In this document: piece after piece, positions 55,236-64,000 of the stretch | Layout of the letters: every line of letters starts with the position of its first letter | Position numbering within the stretch: position 1 is the first letter of the stretch | DNA from: Ariolimax columbianus | Lineage: Eukaryota; Mollusca; Gastropoda; Stylommatophora; Arionidae | Direction of reading: 5' to 3' | Assembly (NCBI GenBank): GCA_036924085.1 | Contig: JAVGWX010000012.1 | Location: forward strand, 33,496,119-33,560,118 | Length of the DNA: 64,000 nucleotides | Position numbers and translations under genes: made by a program | The notes under the pieces: generated by a model | Seen by the model: the letters and a program-made list of their open reading frames with translations, nothing else | Told to the model about the DNA's origin: nothing | Databases searched by the model: none

Positions 55236-58200
55236 CACTTTCAGTCCCAAACAAAAAAGCAGGTTTGACCCAAGCAAAAATGGCTACCACTGAGTGTGTT
55301 GATAGTTAGCCTTTATAAATTAATGGTTGTGATGCTCATGTATATAAAGACATGTGTTGTTATATATGAAAATAAAGGTATGTGGTTGTAGATTACAGGT
55401 ATGCATAATGTAAACATGATTTCATAAAAAAATATATAATTATGCCAAGTAAAATGTAGGCAGAAAGAAGGATGTGATCAAATTTTGCTATATAAAATTA
55501 CACTTTTTTTGTTCTGAAACTGCTTGCAATGTCAATATTCTTGTAAAAACTGCAAAAATGTCACAAACAACTATATTCTCATAACATATAATTAATTTGT
55601 TGCTATAAAATCAATGGAAAATAATAAATTTCTCAGAATACAAAAGTAGGTCATTAGGCAAAAAAAAACCATGACATTTCATAACATATCAAGACAATAG
55701 AATGAACATATATTTGTGATGTTTGTGTGCAAAATCCATATCTTGTTAGATATGAAAAGGAAGACAAATGGGTGTAGATAGCTGTTGTTTATAATGTATA
55801 TATGTTTTCAATTAAAAAAATGTTAGTTATGCTACATAACTTGATTATGTATAAATGATTTCAGTGAAAAATTAATTGTTTGGCATATACAATTGACAGT
55901 GTAAACATGTTTTCATGTATGGTTATGTATTATAAAATTGGTACTCAAAGAAGATGATGATGAGACAGTAGTACAAAGTGTCTTACCTCGTTGTTGAACT
56001 GCTATATCCATATCCAGAACAAATATCACAAAGCTGCATACAATGATGATCCAAGTAAAAGATGCACACAATAATAATCTAAAGTCCACAACTCAACTAG
56101 CTATCAATACTACATGTTATTTCATTTAAACTAATCAGATCAAGCTAGCTGTTTTGCTTATGGAAAGCCAGAAAGCAATTTTTAGGGCAAAGGTGAGGTC
56201 TGCCTGTACAGCCTGAACACACATAGCTAGATCTTCGACGCCCTTTACCGCGGCCTTGGCTGCAGTGAACACAATCTCTGTCCTTCCCAACAAATTCCAC
56301 AAGATGTCTGTTCCTTTCATGGAATGTTTGAAGTTTTTTGATGGACAATTTATCAGTCCATCAGGTGTCAGCTTCGCAGCTTCAATGACCAGATCATTAA
56401 TTAGCCTATGTTTGAATTCTTGAAGTGAGAGCTTCTTTTTTCCATTACCTTCCTGGCACAGACTGTAAATAATGTGGACATTGATCTGGGTTATCTCAAT
56501 AACCCAATGGTAAATTTATTTCCACCACTTTCGGCTTTTACGGTTGTGCATGCCATAATAGCCAACCATTTGATCCATCCGATCACAGCCATTCATGCTC
56601 ATATTGTAGTCATCAACCACTTTCGGCTTTGTTGTTTTATTCCAGGTACCCTTCTCAACAGTTGATACTGGGGCTGTTGTTGAAACAAGTATGCAGGGCT
56701 TCTTTGCCTTTTTACTCTTCCAGGCAACGCATAATGTTTTGTCCACTGAGTCCAAAAACCACTTCATCTCTTGGTGTCCAAGCTTCAATGTCTTTATTTA
56801 CGGGGGAAAGCCAACGCGGTTGACATTTAGTGTTCCTGTATAATTGTAATTGTGCGAAAGCAGATAATCAATTACAGCCTTGGAAGAATAAAATCTGTCT
56901 GCAAAAATATGATGTCCAGGTCTCAACAGCTTCAAAAGAGTGCTGAAAACTTTCACAGCATGTGCGGAGCTGGGATCAACATCCGGATTATAGACAGTAT
57001 TCTTACCAAAATAAATTTTTAAATTGAATACATAGCCCGTGGCGGAATCACAAAGTCCAAATGTCTTGATGTGGTACTTGTGTGGCTTACTGGCATTGTA
57101 CTGCTTATACTTGAATCTCCCTTTCCATCCAATAACCATTTCATCAATGCACACATTCTCAAAAGGGTAGAAAGCACTTTGAAATCTTGTCAGTAACAGA
57201 TCCACAAATGGCCCAATCTTGGCTTGATCTTGTGACTCTGGTTCACAAACATGTAGCATGCTGTGAAAAATACACTGGAAGCGGTTTCTTTAAAACATTT
57301 GATGGAACCATGGTGTATAATAATTTCCAACAGTTCGCCAGCAGTCTTTCATTTTGGGTCTTGGATCAATGCCCATGGCGATCATCACAGCTGTGAACTT
57401 GAGCCATTCATAATGTGTTAGTAGTGTCCATGAAGGAAATATAGAGTACTTCCTTGGTGGGTTATTGGCTTCAATAACCTTTGCAGCATAAGCATTTATG
57501 CTTGCTATTAAAATGCCAACAACAGCATTATCTAGAACAATTTTTTTTAAATCCAAGGGTGTTTCCATTTGATAGAAAACTGGATTTATATTATTTCTAG
57601 TCTGGCGAAAAGTAAAATTTGAGTTGGTCTCACCAGTTTCTACTGATCGCCAAGCTGATATGTTATTATTACCCTCATGTCCATGGGTAGCATTGTAATC
57701 ATTGTTACTAACAACGTTACGATCCTTCCTCATTTTCTTCCTTCTTGGTTCAGACACAGTCGCTGATGTTGTGGCAATCTGACTTGGTTGTCCTGTGCTC
57801 ATAGTCGAACTATCACTTTCTGTATCGTCGTTCGGTTCGTTTTCAGACTCCTCGTAATGATAATCTGACAATTCTCCATCGTCAGAGCTACTGTCATCCA
57901 TATCGGAATTAGATTGTTGACTTCTCATCTCTTCAAACATCTTTATAGCTTGATCTGCTGTAAAACGACGAGGCCTATTACTAGTATTACCTGAGGTGGG
58001 CGTTGCCATTTTAAATACTGTTGAATACACAATGAATATTTGTATAAATAACAGTAAAATTTACCAAACTTTCAACAGCAATGTGAATTTCTTACCTCGC
58101 TAGTTTCAAACTTAGTAAACGGAAGTGGGAAACGATGTCTGGTGTGTATAAAAGTAACAATATAGAGATAGAAACGAAACAAAATGTAAGCGCCGAATAA

Positions 58201-58264
58201 TCGGCCCAAAGAGAAAAAGTGACCGCACAAATGTCCGACTATTCGGCGCCCGGAGCTTATTGAG
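55236..58264 (-). mobile_element. piggyBac element bounded by TTAA
   Basis: TTAA stands at 55232-55235 and 58265-58268, the target-site duplication piggyBac always makes. The inner ends are CACTTTCAGTCCC on the left and, inverted, CTCAATAAGCTCCGGG on the right; they resemble each other only weakly. The transposase occupies 56135-58030 on the minus strand. An inverted pair (GCGCCGAATAATCGG at 58190-58204 and CCGACTATTCGGCGC at 58235-58249) lies near the right end, as subterminal repeats often do. Length 3,029 bp. Confidence 0.88.
56145..58030 (-). pseudogene. piggyBac transposase, broken by three stops and one frameshift
   Basis: Reading from 58030 (or the internal ATG after VFK): an acidic Ser/Asp-rich N-terminus with SDMDDSSSDDGELSDYHYEE, then WTLLTHYEWLKFTAVMIAMG; stop TAA at 57290-57292; FENVCIDEMVIGWKGR (first catalytic Asp) and HHIFADRFYSSKAV (second); stop at 56798-56800; NGCDRMDQMVGYYGMHNRKS (third Asp region); stop at 56516. 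All of these are in one frame. A frameshift near 56345 then leads to the cysteine-rich C-terminal finger CVHCSQGRGKGRRRSSYVCS (56145-56300). Apart from these four lesions the coding order is complete, so it died fairly recently. Cut-and-paste transposition in the nucleus is the family's role. Confidence 0.93.
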
Positions 58265-58294
58265 TTAAATAATAGAGGCAGAAGCTGCAGTGAA

Positions 58295-58585
58295 TGAGAT
58301 TATAGCAGTCAGTAACTCATAGCTGACTGCATATGTGGATCAATGACCAGAACTGTCAAAGATCCTAGTTCACATCCAAAGTGGTGGCCCTGGAAACACA
58401 CTATATCCATGCAGCCTGGCAAAGAGAAAAGGCATTGAAGAGGAAAGGCAAACTCAGTCCCAAAAATATGCAGTGCTGAAATCTGATGTTTCGGACCAAA
58501 AGGCACATAAATCCCTGCCTCACTGTAAACTATGATGCAGCGCAACAAATTGTTCTTTTCATAATGAACAATAAAGCAGAAGATC
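58295..58585 (+). mobile_element. SINE family A, diverged subfamily copy
   Basis: AACTCATAGCTGACTGCATA, GTGGTGGCCCTGGAAACACA, AAATCTGATGTTTCGGACCA and CTCACTGTAAACTATGATGC in family order. Closest to the copies at 9440 and 9835. Confidence 0.7.
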
Positions 58586-58593
58586 ATCTTACT

Positions 58594-58855
58594 CAGTGGG
58601 GACGGCGTGGCCTAGTGGTTAAGTGACATGTCTCACAACCAGAAGGTGCTGGGTTCGATCTCCATCACAGCACCGGCCATTACCCCAGGAAAGCAAACCT
58701 TTAGAAAATGCAGGAGGAAGCAGACCCTTACATAAAATGCATGCTGAAGTCGGATGCACTGGGCCGTCAGGCACAAAATAAAAACCACAGTGCAACACAC
58801 ACCGCCTTGGGGATTAGAGAAATAAGGCGAACGCAAAAAAAAAAAAAAATCTTAC
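58594..58855 (+). mobile_element. SINE family B, full copy (tRNA-headed)
   Basis: CGTGGCCTAGTGGTTAAGTG (A-box-like) and GCTGGGTTCGATCTCCATCA (B-box-like), GAAGTCGGATGCACTGGGCC, CGCCTTGGGGATTAGAGAAA and an A-tail at 58836-58849. The best reference copy of this family in the window. Confidence 0.9.
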
Positions 58856-58984
58856 TCAACTAGACCTTGACATTGGTGTAGTCTCCTTGTGGGAGATAGA
58901 CGTCATCATTTAAGAACAGTGAAGAAGAGAAACTTTCTTGCTTTCATTTATTATTAATAGATTTCTATTTCTTTATGCTTTCAG

Positions 58985-59517
58985 ATGTTGCACCAGTGAA
59001 TCTTCTTGAGCATGCAGTGCCGTCACCCAAAGCTTTACCACGAGGTGTTAATGTTTTCTACGACCATTCCAGCCATGTCCATGGCTACCAGTTTTCTCTG
59101 GAATCAGATGATATCTACCTCAAAGCAGATAGAATATTTATGAGATGTATATATTTTCCTTTTGAATTTTCGGTATTTATAACTTTTAAACAATATGTGA
59201 CACCAAAGCGGGAAGAATGTGTTTTTTCGCTCTTCCACGAGACGGCCATGAACAGTTTGATATCTGTAGGATTTTCGAAAGACCGAGTGGTGTTTCGGTA
59301 CAAAGACCAGAGGTATAGATTCAAACTGTCACAGGGTTATCAAGACAGGAAATGGCATACTTTGAGCGTTAGCATGACAGCTGAAGTGGTTACCATAACA
59401 AAGGACTGTAAGGAGCGACGAAGACGACCTCTTCTATCTACTTTCCCAGACCTGCTTCCTGTTTCAAACACATCTTTTAGTATGGGAAGATGTAAGCAGA
59501 AATCTTCTGTTTTTCAG
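58985..59517 (+). CDS. Exon of a secreted protein: thrombospondin N-terminal-like (TSPN / laminin-G-like) domain
   Basis: The acceptor TTTCTTTATGCTTTCAG ends at 58984 and the donor CAG|GTTAGT begins at 59518. The exon starts at the second base of a codon and ends on a codon boundary. It encodes about 178 residues: VNLLEHAVP, GYQFSLESDDIYLKAD, FPFEFSVFITFKQYV, ECVFSLFHETA, DRVVFRYKDQRYRFKLS, KWHTLSVSM and VTITKDCKE. The -KWH-(S)- and -DC(K)E- phrases, beta-strand spacing and paired cysteines are those of TSPN domains in thrombospondins, NELL proteins, kielin-like proteins and several collagens. Which of these it is cannot be told from the domain alone. It follows the signal peptide exon at 9199 in phase. 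No stop or shift breaks it. Confidence 0.85.
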
Positions 59518-59789
59518 GTTAGTTTTGAAAAATTCAAGAAAAACACACTTGTGTTTTTGTGCTATGTTTTGATTAAGTTAGCTGTGCTATTTCAATTTAG
59601 ATTTGATGAGCAGCATTTTATAAAAGTACAATCATGCATTGTGTAACGTCTGTTCGAACAACATCCATCCGTGATCTCATAAAGTTAAAGTAATAATTCA
59701 GAAATCCTGATCAGAGAACAGGATGCGCTAGCAGACCTAACGGGATGTGAGAAAGCAAGAGCTTTCTACATGCAACACATATATCTCAT

Positions 59790-60670
59790 AATAATAATAT
59801 AATAGCCGTCCATCGCAAGCAATGATGACAACAGCAGTCAGACATGTTGTGTTGCACCAGATCGGTGAGTCTGGAGGTGGCTGTATATTCCAATTCTGGC
59901 ACAGAAACACCTTTCACATATGCAGCATTTGAGGTCAGAATTGGACATGTTAGCGTCAGTTGTTTTGTCTTTTCGTAAAGTACTTTTTCTCTACACCTCG
60001 TAGACCCATCGTTTCTCAGCAATGGAGGTACCTCTGATGGTGGTTCTACGCCATGCCTTGCAGTCCTGTGCCAGGCATTCTCATGAGTTTGCGTTGATGT
60101 TGAAGCATGTCAGAGATGTTTTGAGAGAGTCATTGAAGTGTTTCTTTTGCCCACCGACCAGACTCAGTCCTTCTTTCAGCTCACCATACATTAGTTGCTT
60201 AGGGATGTGGTTGTCTGGCATGTGCACGACGTGGCTGGCCCACCTAATCTGGGCCTTCTGCAAAAGTGTGTAGATGCTCTGAATTTTGGCCGGCATGAGG
60301 ATCTCAGTTTCTGGTACCCTATTCTGCCTCTGCATTTTGAACAGTCTATGGAGGCAGCTTGTATGGAAGTGGTTTATTTTCCTAGCATGCCTGCTGTACA
60401 CAATCCACGTCTCACTGGCATACAGAAGGGTGGTGAGCATTACAGGTCGGTAGACTTTGAGTTTTGTATCAAGATTAAGACCCCTCCGATCCCAAATGCT
60501 CTTACGCAGCCTGCCAAAGGCGGCACTAACCTTGGTGATTCTGTTGATGACCTCACAGTCAATAGTAGTTTCCCTGGGTACGTGAAGCTGTCTACTGATT
60601 GGAGGTACTCGTTTTTTACTCTGATATATGTGTTGCGATATGCGTCACTCGGGCAGGCTGAAACATGGCT
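59790..60670 (-). mobile_element. RTE-like LINE, C-terminal quarter and 3' end
   Basis: Minus strand: decayed LQSVDSFTYPGKLLL and AFGRLRKSIWDRRG-type text (60440-60640), then the unbroken 60081-60440 frame with LTTLLYASETWIVYSRHARK, NHFHTSCLHRLFKMQRQNRV and RWASHVVHMPDNHIPKQLMY, the end of the RT and the segment after it. Past 60081 the frame is broken, but FLCQNWNIQPPP-like text and a final TGCGATGGACGGCTATTAT lead into (ATT)n. The 5' part is missing, as usual for LINE insertions. Confidence 0.85.
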
Positions 60671-61015
60671 TTGCTTTTTTAAAAATAATAATAAATATAT
60701 CTCACATGTATCTCATATCTCTTGTATCAAGTACATAGTAATTGTGATGCCAAACATATAATGGTAAAAGTACCTATTTAACTTATAATACAGTACATAT
60801 GTCTTAATAACCATAGTAAATGACCATGTTATTGGTTGGCCTTTGTATGTTTTGTACTGTACTTTCTATTGTTATTTTAATGTAAACTTTCTCTACTTGC
60901 ATTAAAAGTTTGCCACATAACAGTGTATGTTTCATTTCAAAGGGAGCAGTGGCAAACCTCATGAATCACTTGTTTTTTAAGCATTGGAACATTACATTTG
61001 TCTAATTTTATTTTG

Positions 61016-61650
61016 GAAAAACATTATCGGGAAGTAAATCATGGCAAAACCAGTTCCAATGATAGTATCAGCAAGATACAACGGAAAAGTATCGATTTGC
61101 AAGCAAAACAAAAAGTAATTAAGCAACATGAAGATGGTAAACAGTCAATGCTATAGTTTGTGATTTAGACATGTCTCACTTGAAGCTCTAGATGATCCTG
61201 AGAACAAGAAAATAATTGTCCAAACTGTTGAAGAATCACCTGCATGGAAAACTACAAGGCGTACAGAAATATGAGAGCAACATATATGTTATGTAGGCAT
61301 TTCTAATGACCTGGAATGATGACCAAGCATAGAAGCAAATCACTTTTAGAATGTGGATGATCACTGCTACGGCACAACAGAGCTTGTTCGAATGCTTAAA
61401 GAAAAATCAGAACTAGAAGTTTAGTGATAGTTCAGGGTCATTCAGACGCTTAAAACGTTTATCACCACATAATGTGAAAATGAATGGCGAGTCTGCGAAT
61501 GCTGATACTAAGGCAGCAGAATATTTTGTCAAAACCCTAGGTATGATTATAGATGGAGTACATTTGCCACAGTAAATTTTAATTTAGACGAAACTTCCTT
61601 ACTCTGGAAACAGATGTCTGAAAAAAACGCATCTATACGAAGGCCAAGTC
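61016..61650 (+). mobile_element. Tigger/pogo-like transposase relic
   Basis: A helix-turn-helix start (VSICKQNKK, then shifted VIKQHEDGKQS) at about 61075-61150 and, at about 61440-61630, SFRRLKRLSPHNVKMNGES, ADTKAAEYFVKTLGMIIDG and LDETSLLWKQMSEKNAS. These match the CENPB-type DNA-binding end and the first catalytic (DETGL.WK) part of Tigger/jerky-like transposases. Many stops. It stops before the rest of the catalytic domain. Confidence 0.7.
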
Positions 61651-61734
61651 ATGTACTACTTTTGTTGAAATACAGTGCTGTATGTGTACAGTATCTTGGA
61701 TATTTAGTAGATATAGTGGCACAACAGTATCCCA

Positions 61735-61862
61735 TTTAATTTTGTGATCAACCAGAGTCTTTGTGTATGACAAGGACAAGAATATCACCACTGCCTCACA
61801 CTGAGCATGACGTAAGAGGCGGATAACTGTGTGACATGGCATAACACTGGTCATGGTTAAGA
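61735..61862 (+). repeat. Interspersed repeat family J, copy 2
   Basis: GTCTTTGTGTATGACAAGGA, AGAATATCACCACTGCCTCA and TGACATGGCATAACACTGGT, colinear with 50155-50275. Confidence 0.65.
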
Positions 61863-62108
61863 GCAGCATAGATGGTGCCTAACAGGCTGCGGGTCTACTT
61901 TGCTCTAGTGTTTGAGTCTATTGAGATGGACTTCCACATCGGTTAACCACCATCCTAAAATGCTTGTCCCAACGCAGCAGAGTATTAAGCTGTTCGAGCC
62001 TAGCCGGCTAAGCAGGAAACCATTCTCCTGGTTATATCCAGCTCATACCAGAGCTGGGACCTGCACAGGGGCATATGCCCCTGTAGAACTACAGGTCGAC
62101 TAAGAAGT

Positions 62109-63457
62109 AGGATGTGTGTTCAAATGAAACCGAACCGAACTCCACCAAGTGAACATACGTTCAATGCGCATGATGACATCACTTCTGGTGTAAACAGCAC
62201 ATACCAACCATCAAGTTTTAAAAATTTCATTATCCTCCGACTCATAGATTCCTCAGCAAATGTTGAAAACATGGTGGGTGTGATACGAAATCCGTCCAGA
62301 GTTGATCAGTGAGTGGTGTTTCGGTTTCTAACAGCTGAAGGATGTCAACCAGTTGATATTCATCGCAGAATGCAGACAGTGTATGGTGACAAAAGTGTGT
62401 CAAAGACAACAGTGAAGAACTGGACAACGATGTTTAAAGAAGGGCGTGAGTTATCGAAAGATCTTCCGAGACCAGGTCAGGCGCATATTGTTGCGTCAGA
62501 AGATGCCGTCACCAAAAATGATGCAGCAATTCGGGTGGACCGTCGTAGGAGCTTACGTTCGCTAGCAGAGGAATTCGCTGTGTTGCTAGGGATAGTTCAA
62601 ATGGTGGTTAGCAAGAAACTGAAATATCCGAAGGTGTGTTCACAATGGGTATCTTGGTTGCTTACCAACAACCATTAGGAAGAATGCATGGGATGGAGTT
62701 TGAACCACTTGCTGCCATACAAAGAGGAGGGTGATTTGTTTCTTTTGCGCATAGTGGCAGGTGATGAATCGTGGTGCCACCACTTTGAGTTAAGCAGGAA
62801 AACTGATAGCATGCAATGGGAACATCCCGGATCACCGTAACTAAAATAATTCAAGTCACACATTTCTGCTGATAAGGTTATGCTGGCAGCATTTTTTTAC
62901 CATGAGGGACTTTTGTTGATACACTTTAAAGAGCCTGGCGTGAACATCAATGCCATCCGCTACAATGACACACTAGACAAGCTGCATACAGCAATCAAGA
63001 ATAAATGACCCAGCATGCTTTCGTGTGGTGTGATTCTGTTGCACGACAATGTGCGTCCACATGTCGTGAACATTGTTCAGAAAGCGTTATCACAGAAAAG
63101 ATGGGAAATACTGCCACACCCATCCTATAGCCCTGAATGTCCCCTTGTGACTTCCATTTCGTTGGACACTTAAAAAAATTTCTGAAGAGACAAAGATTCA
63201 ACTTTGAAGCAGATGTCATGGCCTCAGTGACCAAAGTTCAAAGAGCAACCAAAGTCATTTTTTTCGGACGGCATCCGCTATCTACCCAAGCAGTGGGTTG
63301 CGTGTCTGAATGTCTAATGGCGACTTTTTCTAACTAATCCTGTGGCATGTTTGCTTCATAACAATTGCTATATTTAATTCTCTCGCACCAGATGATGTAA
63401 CTTTCGTATATTTGTAATAAAGCAACTGAGTCCAGTTTCATTTGAACACTTCTTGTG
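62109..63457 (+). mobile_element. Mariner element, full length but decayed
   Basis: The ends share inverted TGTTCAAATGAAAC (62117-62130, GTGTGTTCAAATGAAACCGA; right end CAGTTTCATTTGAACACTTC at 63435-63454), with TA at about 63458. The first base of the left end is uncertain by a few positions. Inside is a transposase in the + direction. Two shorter relatives are at 29.9-30.3 and 50.3-50.8 kb. Confidence 0.85.
62190..63337 (+). pseudogene. Mariner transposase, broken
   Basis: Reads SSANVENMVGVIRNPSRVDQ, stop at 62310; VVFRFLTAEGCQPVDIHRRM, KSVSKTTVKNWTTMFKEGRE, SLRSLAEEFAVLLGIVQMVV (both helix-turn-helix parts, to 62678); then IVAGDESWCHHFEL (first catalytic Asp, at about 62755), a stop after EHPGSP, and ILLHDNVRPHVVN (second Asp, at about 63030-63065) with LPHPSYSPE, then a shift to CDFHFVGHLKKFLKRQRF (63137 on). 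All catalytic blocks are present, with at least three stops and one shift. Confidence 0.9.
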
Positions 63458-63846
63458 TATAGTATAGTGTTCACACATTGTCCAGATAATGTCCTATTTC
63501 ACAGAATGTATCCTGGATGCTAAGCAGTGCATACCTGTTCAGCGACAATACTGAGTAATTTCCAGTAGGTCACTATGTGTGGTTGAAATGAGAATAGGGT
63601 TACTGCCACACTGAAAGTATGTCATAAGAGTTGACTAACAATGCAGTCGAACCCCTCTAGGCTAGAAGATTCTCTAACATGCAGAGGAATACATTAGCGA
63701 ATTACTCATTTTTCCAAGAAATCAGAAAAAGACGATTAAAATAAAAGTGAGATTTTTAGTTTTCATGTTTTATTCGTGTGATTTCTTTCATTTATTAGTA
63801 AGGCGGAAGAAATCATAATTTGTACACTTATTTGCTACAATTGCAG

Positions 63847-63958
63847 GGTTTATTAAAAAGTGTGATTCTAGTTCCTGGAAGGGATGCATCTACTCATGCA
63901 TGTCAGCCAAGAACAGACATTGAGCAGGGACTTGACAACATCATTAGAACATTTCCAG
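63847..63958 (+). CDS. Next exon of the TSPN-domain gene
   Basis: Acceptor CTACAATTGCAG before 63847, donor CCAG|GTCAGT at 63959. It begins on a codon boundary, matching the phase-0 end of the exon at 59517, and joins SVFQ to GLLKSVILVPGRDAS and HACQPRTDIEQGLDNIIRTF. The F.G.L..V.(I/L)....(D) then C ending is how TSPN domains close, so this completes the domain. One base of the next codon remains at the donor. Further exons are beyond the window. Confidence 0.85.
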
Positions 63959-64000
63959 GTCAGTAGTTTTTCTGTCAATCTTGTGGATCCGCGAGACTCC

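Larger units (their letters stand above)
9304..58984 (+). other. Proposed intron 1 of the TSPN-domain gene (49.7 kb)
   Basis: Starts GTAACA and ends TTTCTTTATGCTTTCAG. Nearly all of it is mobile elements and tandem arrays on both strands, with no other convincing host exon inside. The pairing of these two splice sites is inferred from matching phase, strand and domain logic; another small exon inside the interval cannot be excluded. Confidence 0.5.
59518..63846 (+). other. Intron 2 of the TSPN-domain gene
   Basis: GTTAGT at the start and TATTTGCTACAATTGCAG at the end. It carries an RTE-like LINE 3' end on the minus strand, a Tigger-like relic, a family J repeat and a mariner. 60671-61015, 61861-62108 and 63460-63830 show nothing recognised apart from AT-rich text. 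Confidence 0.75.

Noticed and set aside
58597..58670. tRNA gene
   Set aside because: The A-box and B-box resemble a tRNA, but the sequence continues into SINE family B and other copies share everything downstream.
60195..60761. 188-codon plus-strand frame
   Set aside because: Antisense shadow of the RTE-like LINE C-terminus, which has the recognisable motifs.

Overview
This is a 64 kb piece of an animal nuclear genome, and there are no bacterial-style genes or operons in it. The evidence is spliced exons with GT/AG borders, tRNA-derived SINEs, RTE-like and RNase H-bearing LINEs, mariner, piggyBac, Tigger-like and hAT-like DNA transposons, and about twenty minisatellite arrays. The SINE cores and LINE types suggest a mollusc, perhaps a heterobranch gastropod; that assignment is inference.

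One host gene can be followed with some confidence. On the + strand, a small exon at 9199-9303 starts with ATG and encodes a signal peptide. It ends after the first base of a codon. An exon at 58985-59517 starts at the second base of a codon and encodes most of a thrombospondin N-terminal-like / laminin-G-like (TSPN) domain. An exon at 63847-63958 closes that domain, and the gene runs off the right edge. If the three exons belong together, which the phases allow, intron 1 is 49,681 bp (9304-58984) and intron 2 is 4,329 bp. Most of the window is then intron of one secreted or extracellular-matrix gene. A second, weaker candidate is a minus-strand cysteine-rich terminal exon at 8105-8378 with a poly(A) signal, just upstream.

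Left of the host gene: 1-2400 is a decayed minus-strand LINE with endonuclease, a deleted reverse transcriptase core and RNase H. 2401-3557 is a 52-bp satellite holding a 765-bp deleted mariner. 3558-6585 is a second mariner with terminal repeats and TA flanks, whose middle has expanded into about 43 copies of a 45-bp unit encoding the first catalytic-Asp motif. SINEs and a 21-bp array follow up to 9.1 kb.

Intron 1 (9.3-59 kb) holds minisatellites with units from about 16 to 91 bp, at least three modular SINE families that share internal blocks, tRNA-headed SINEs with a common core, 3' ends of several LINEs ending in (AAG)n, (ATT)n, (AT)n or (ATC)n, a mariner with long terminal repeats and TA flanks (39003-40297), a small hAT-like element (49482-49933) and a piggyBac element bounded by TTAA (55236-58264). 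Intron 2 holds an RTE-like LINE 3' end, a Tigger-like relic and a further mariner (62109-63457).

No transposase or reverse transcriptase in the window is intact. The main theme is decayed mobile elements, several of which appear to have seeded tandem arrays from their own internal segments.
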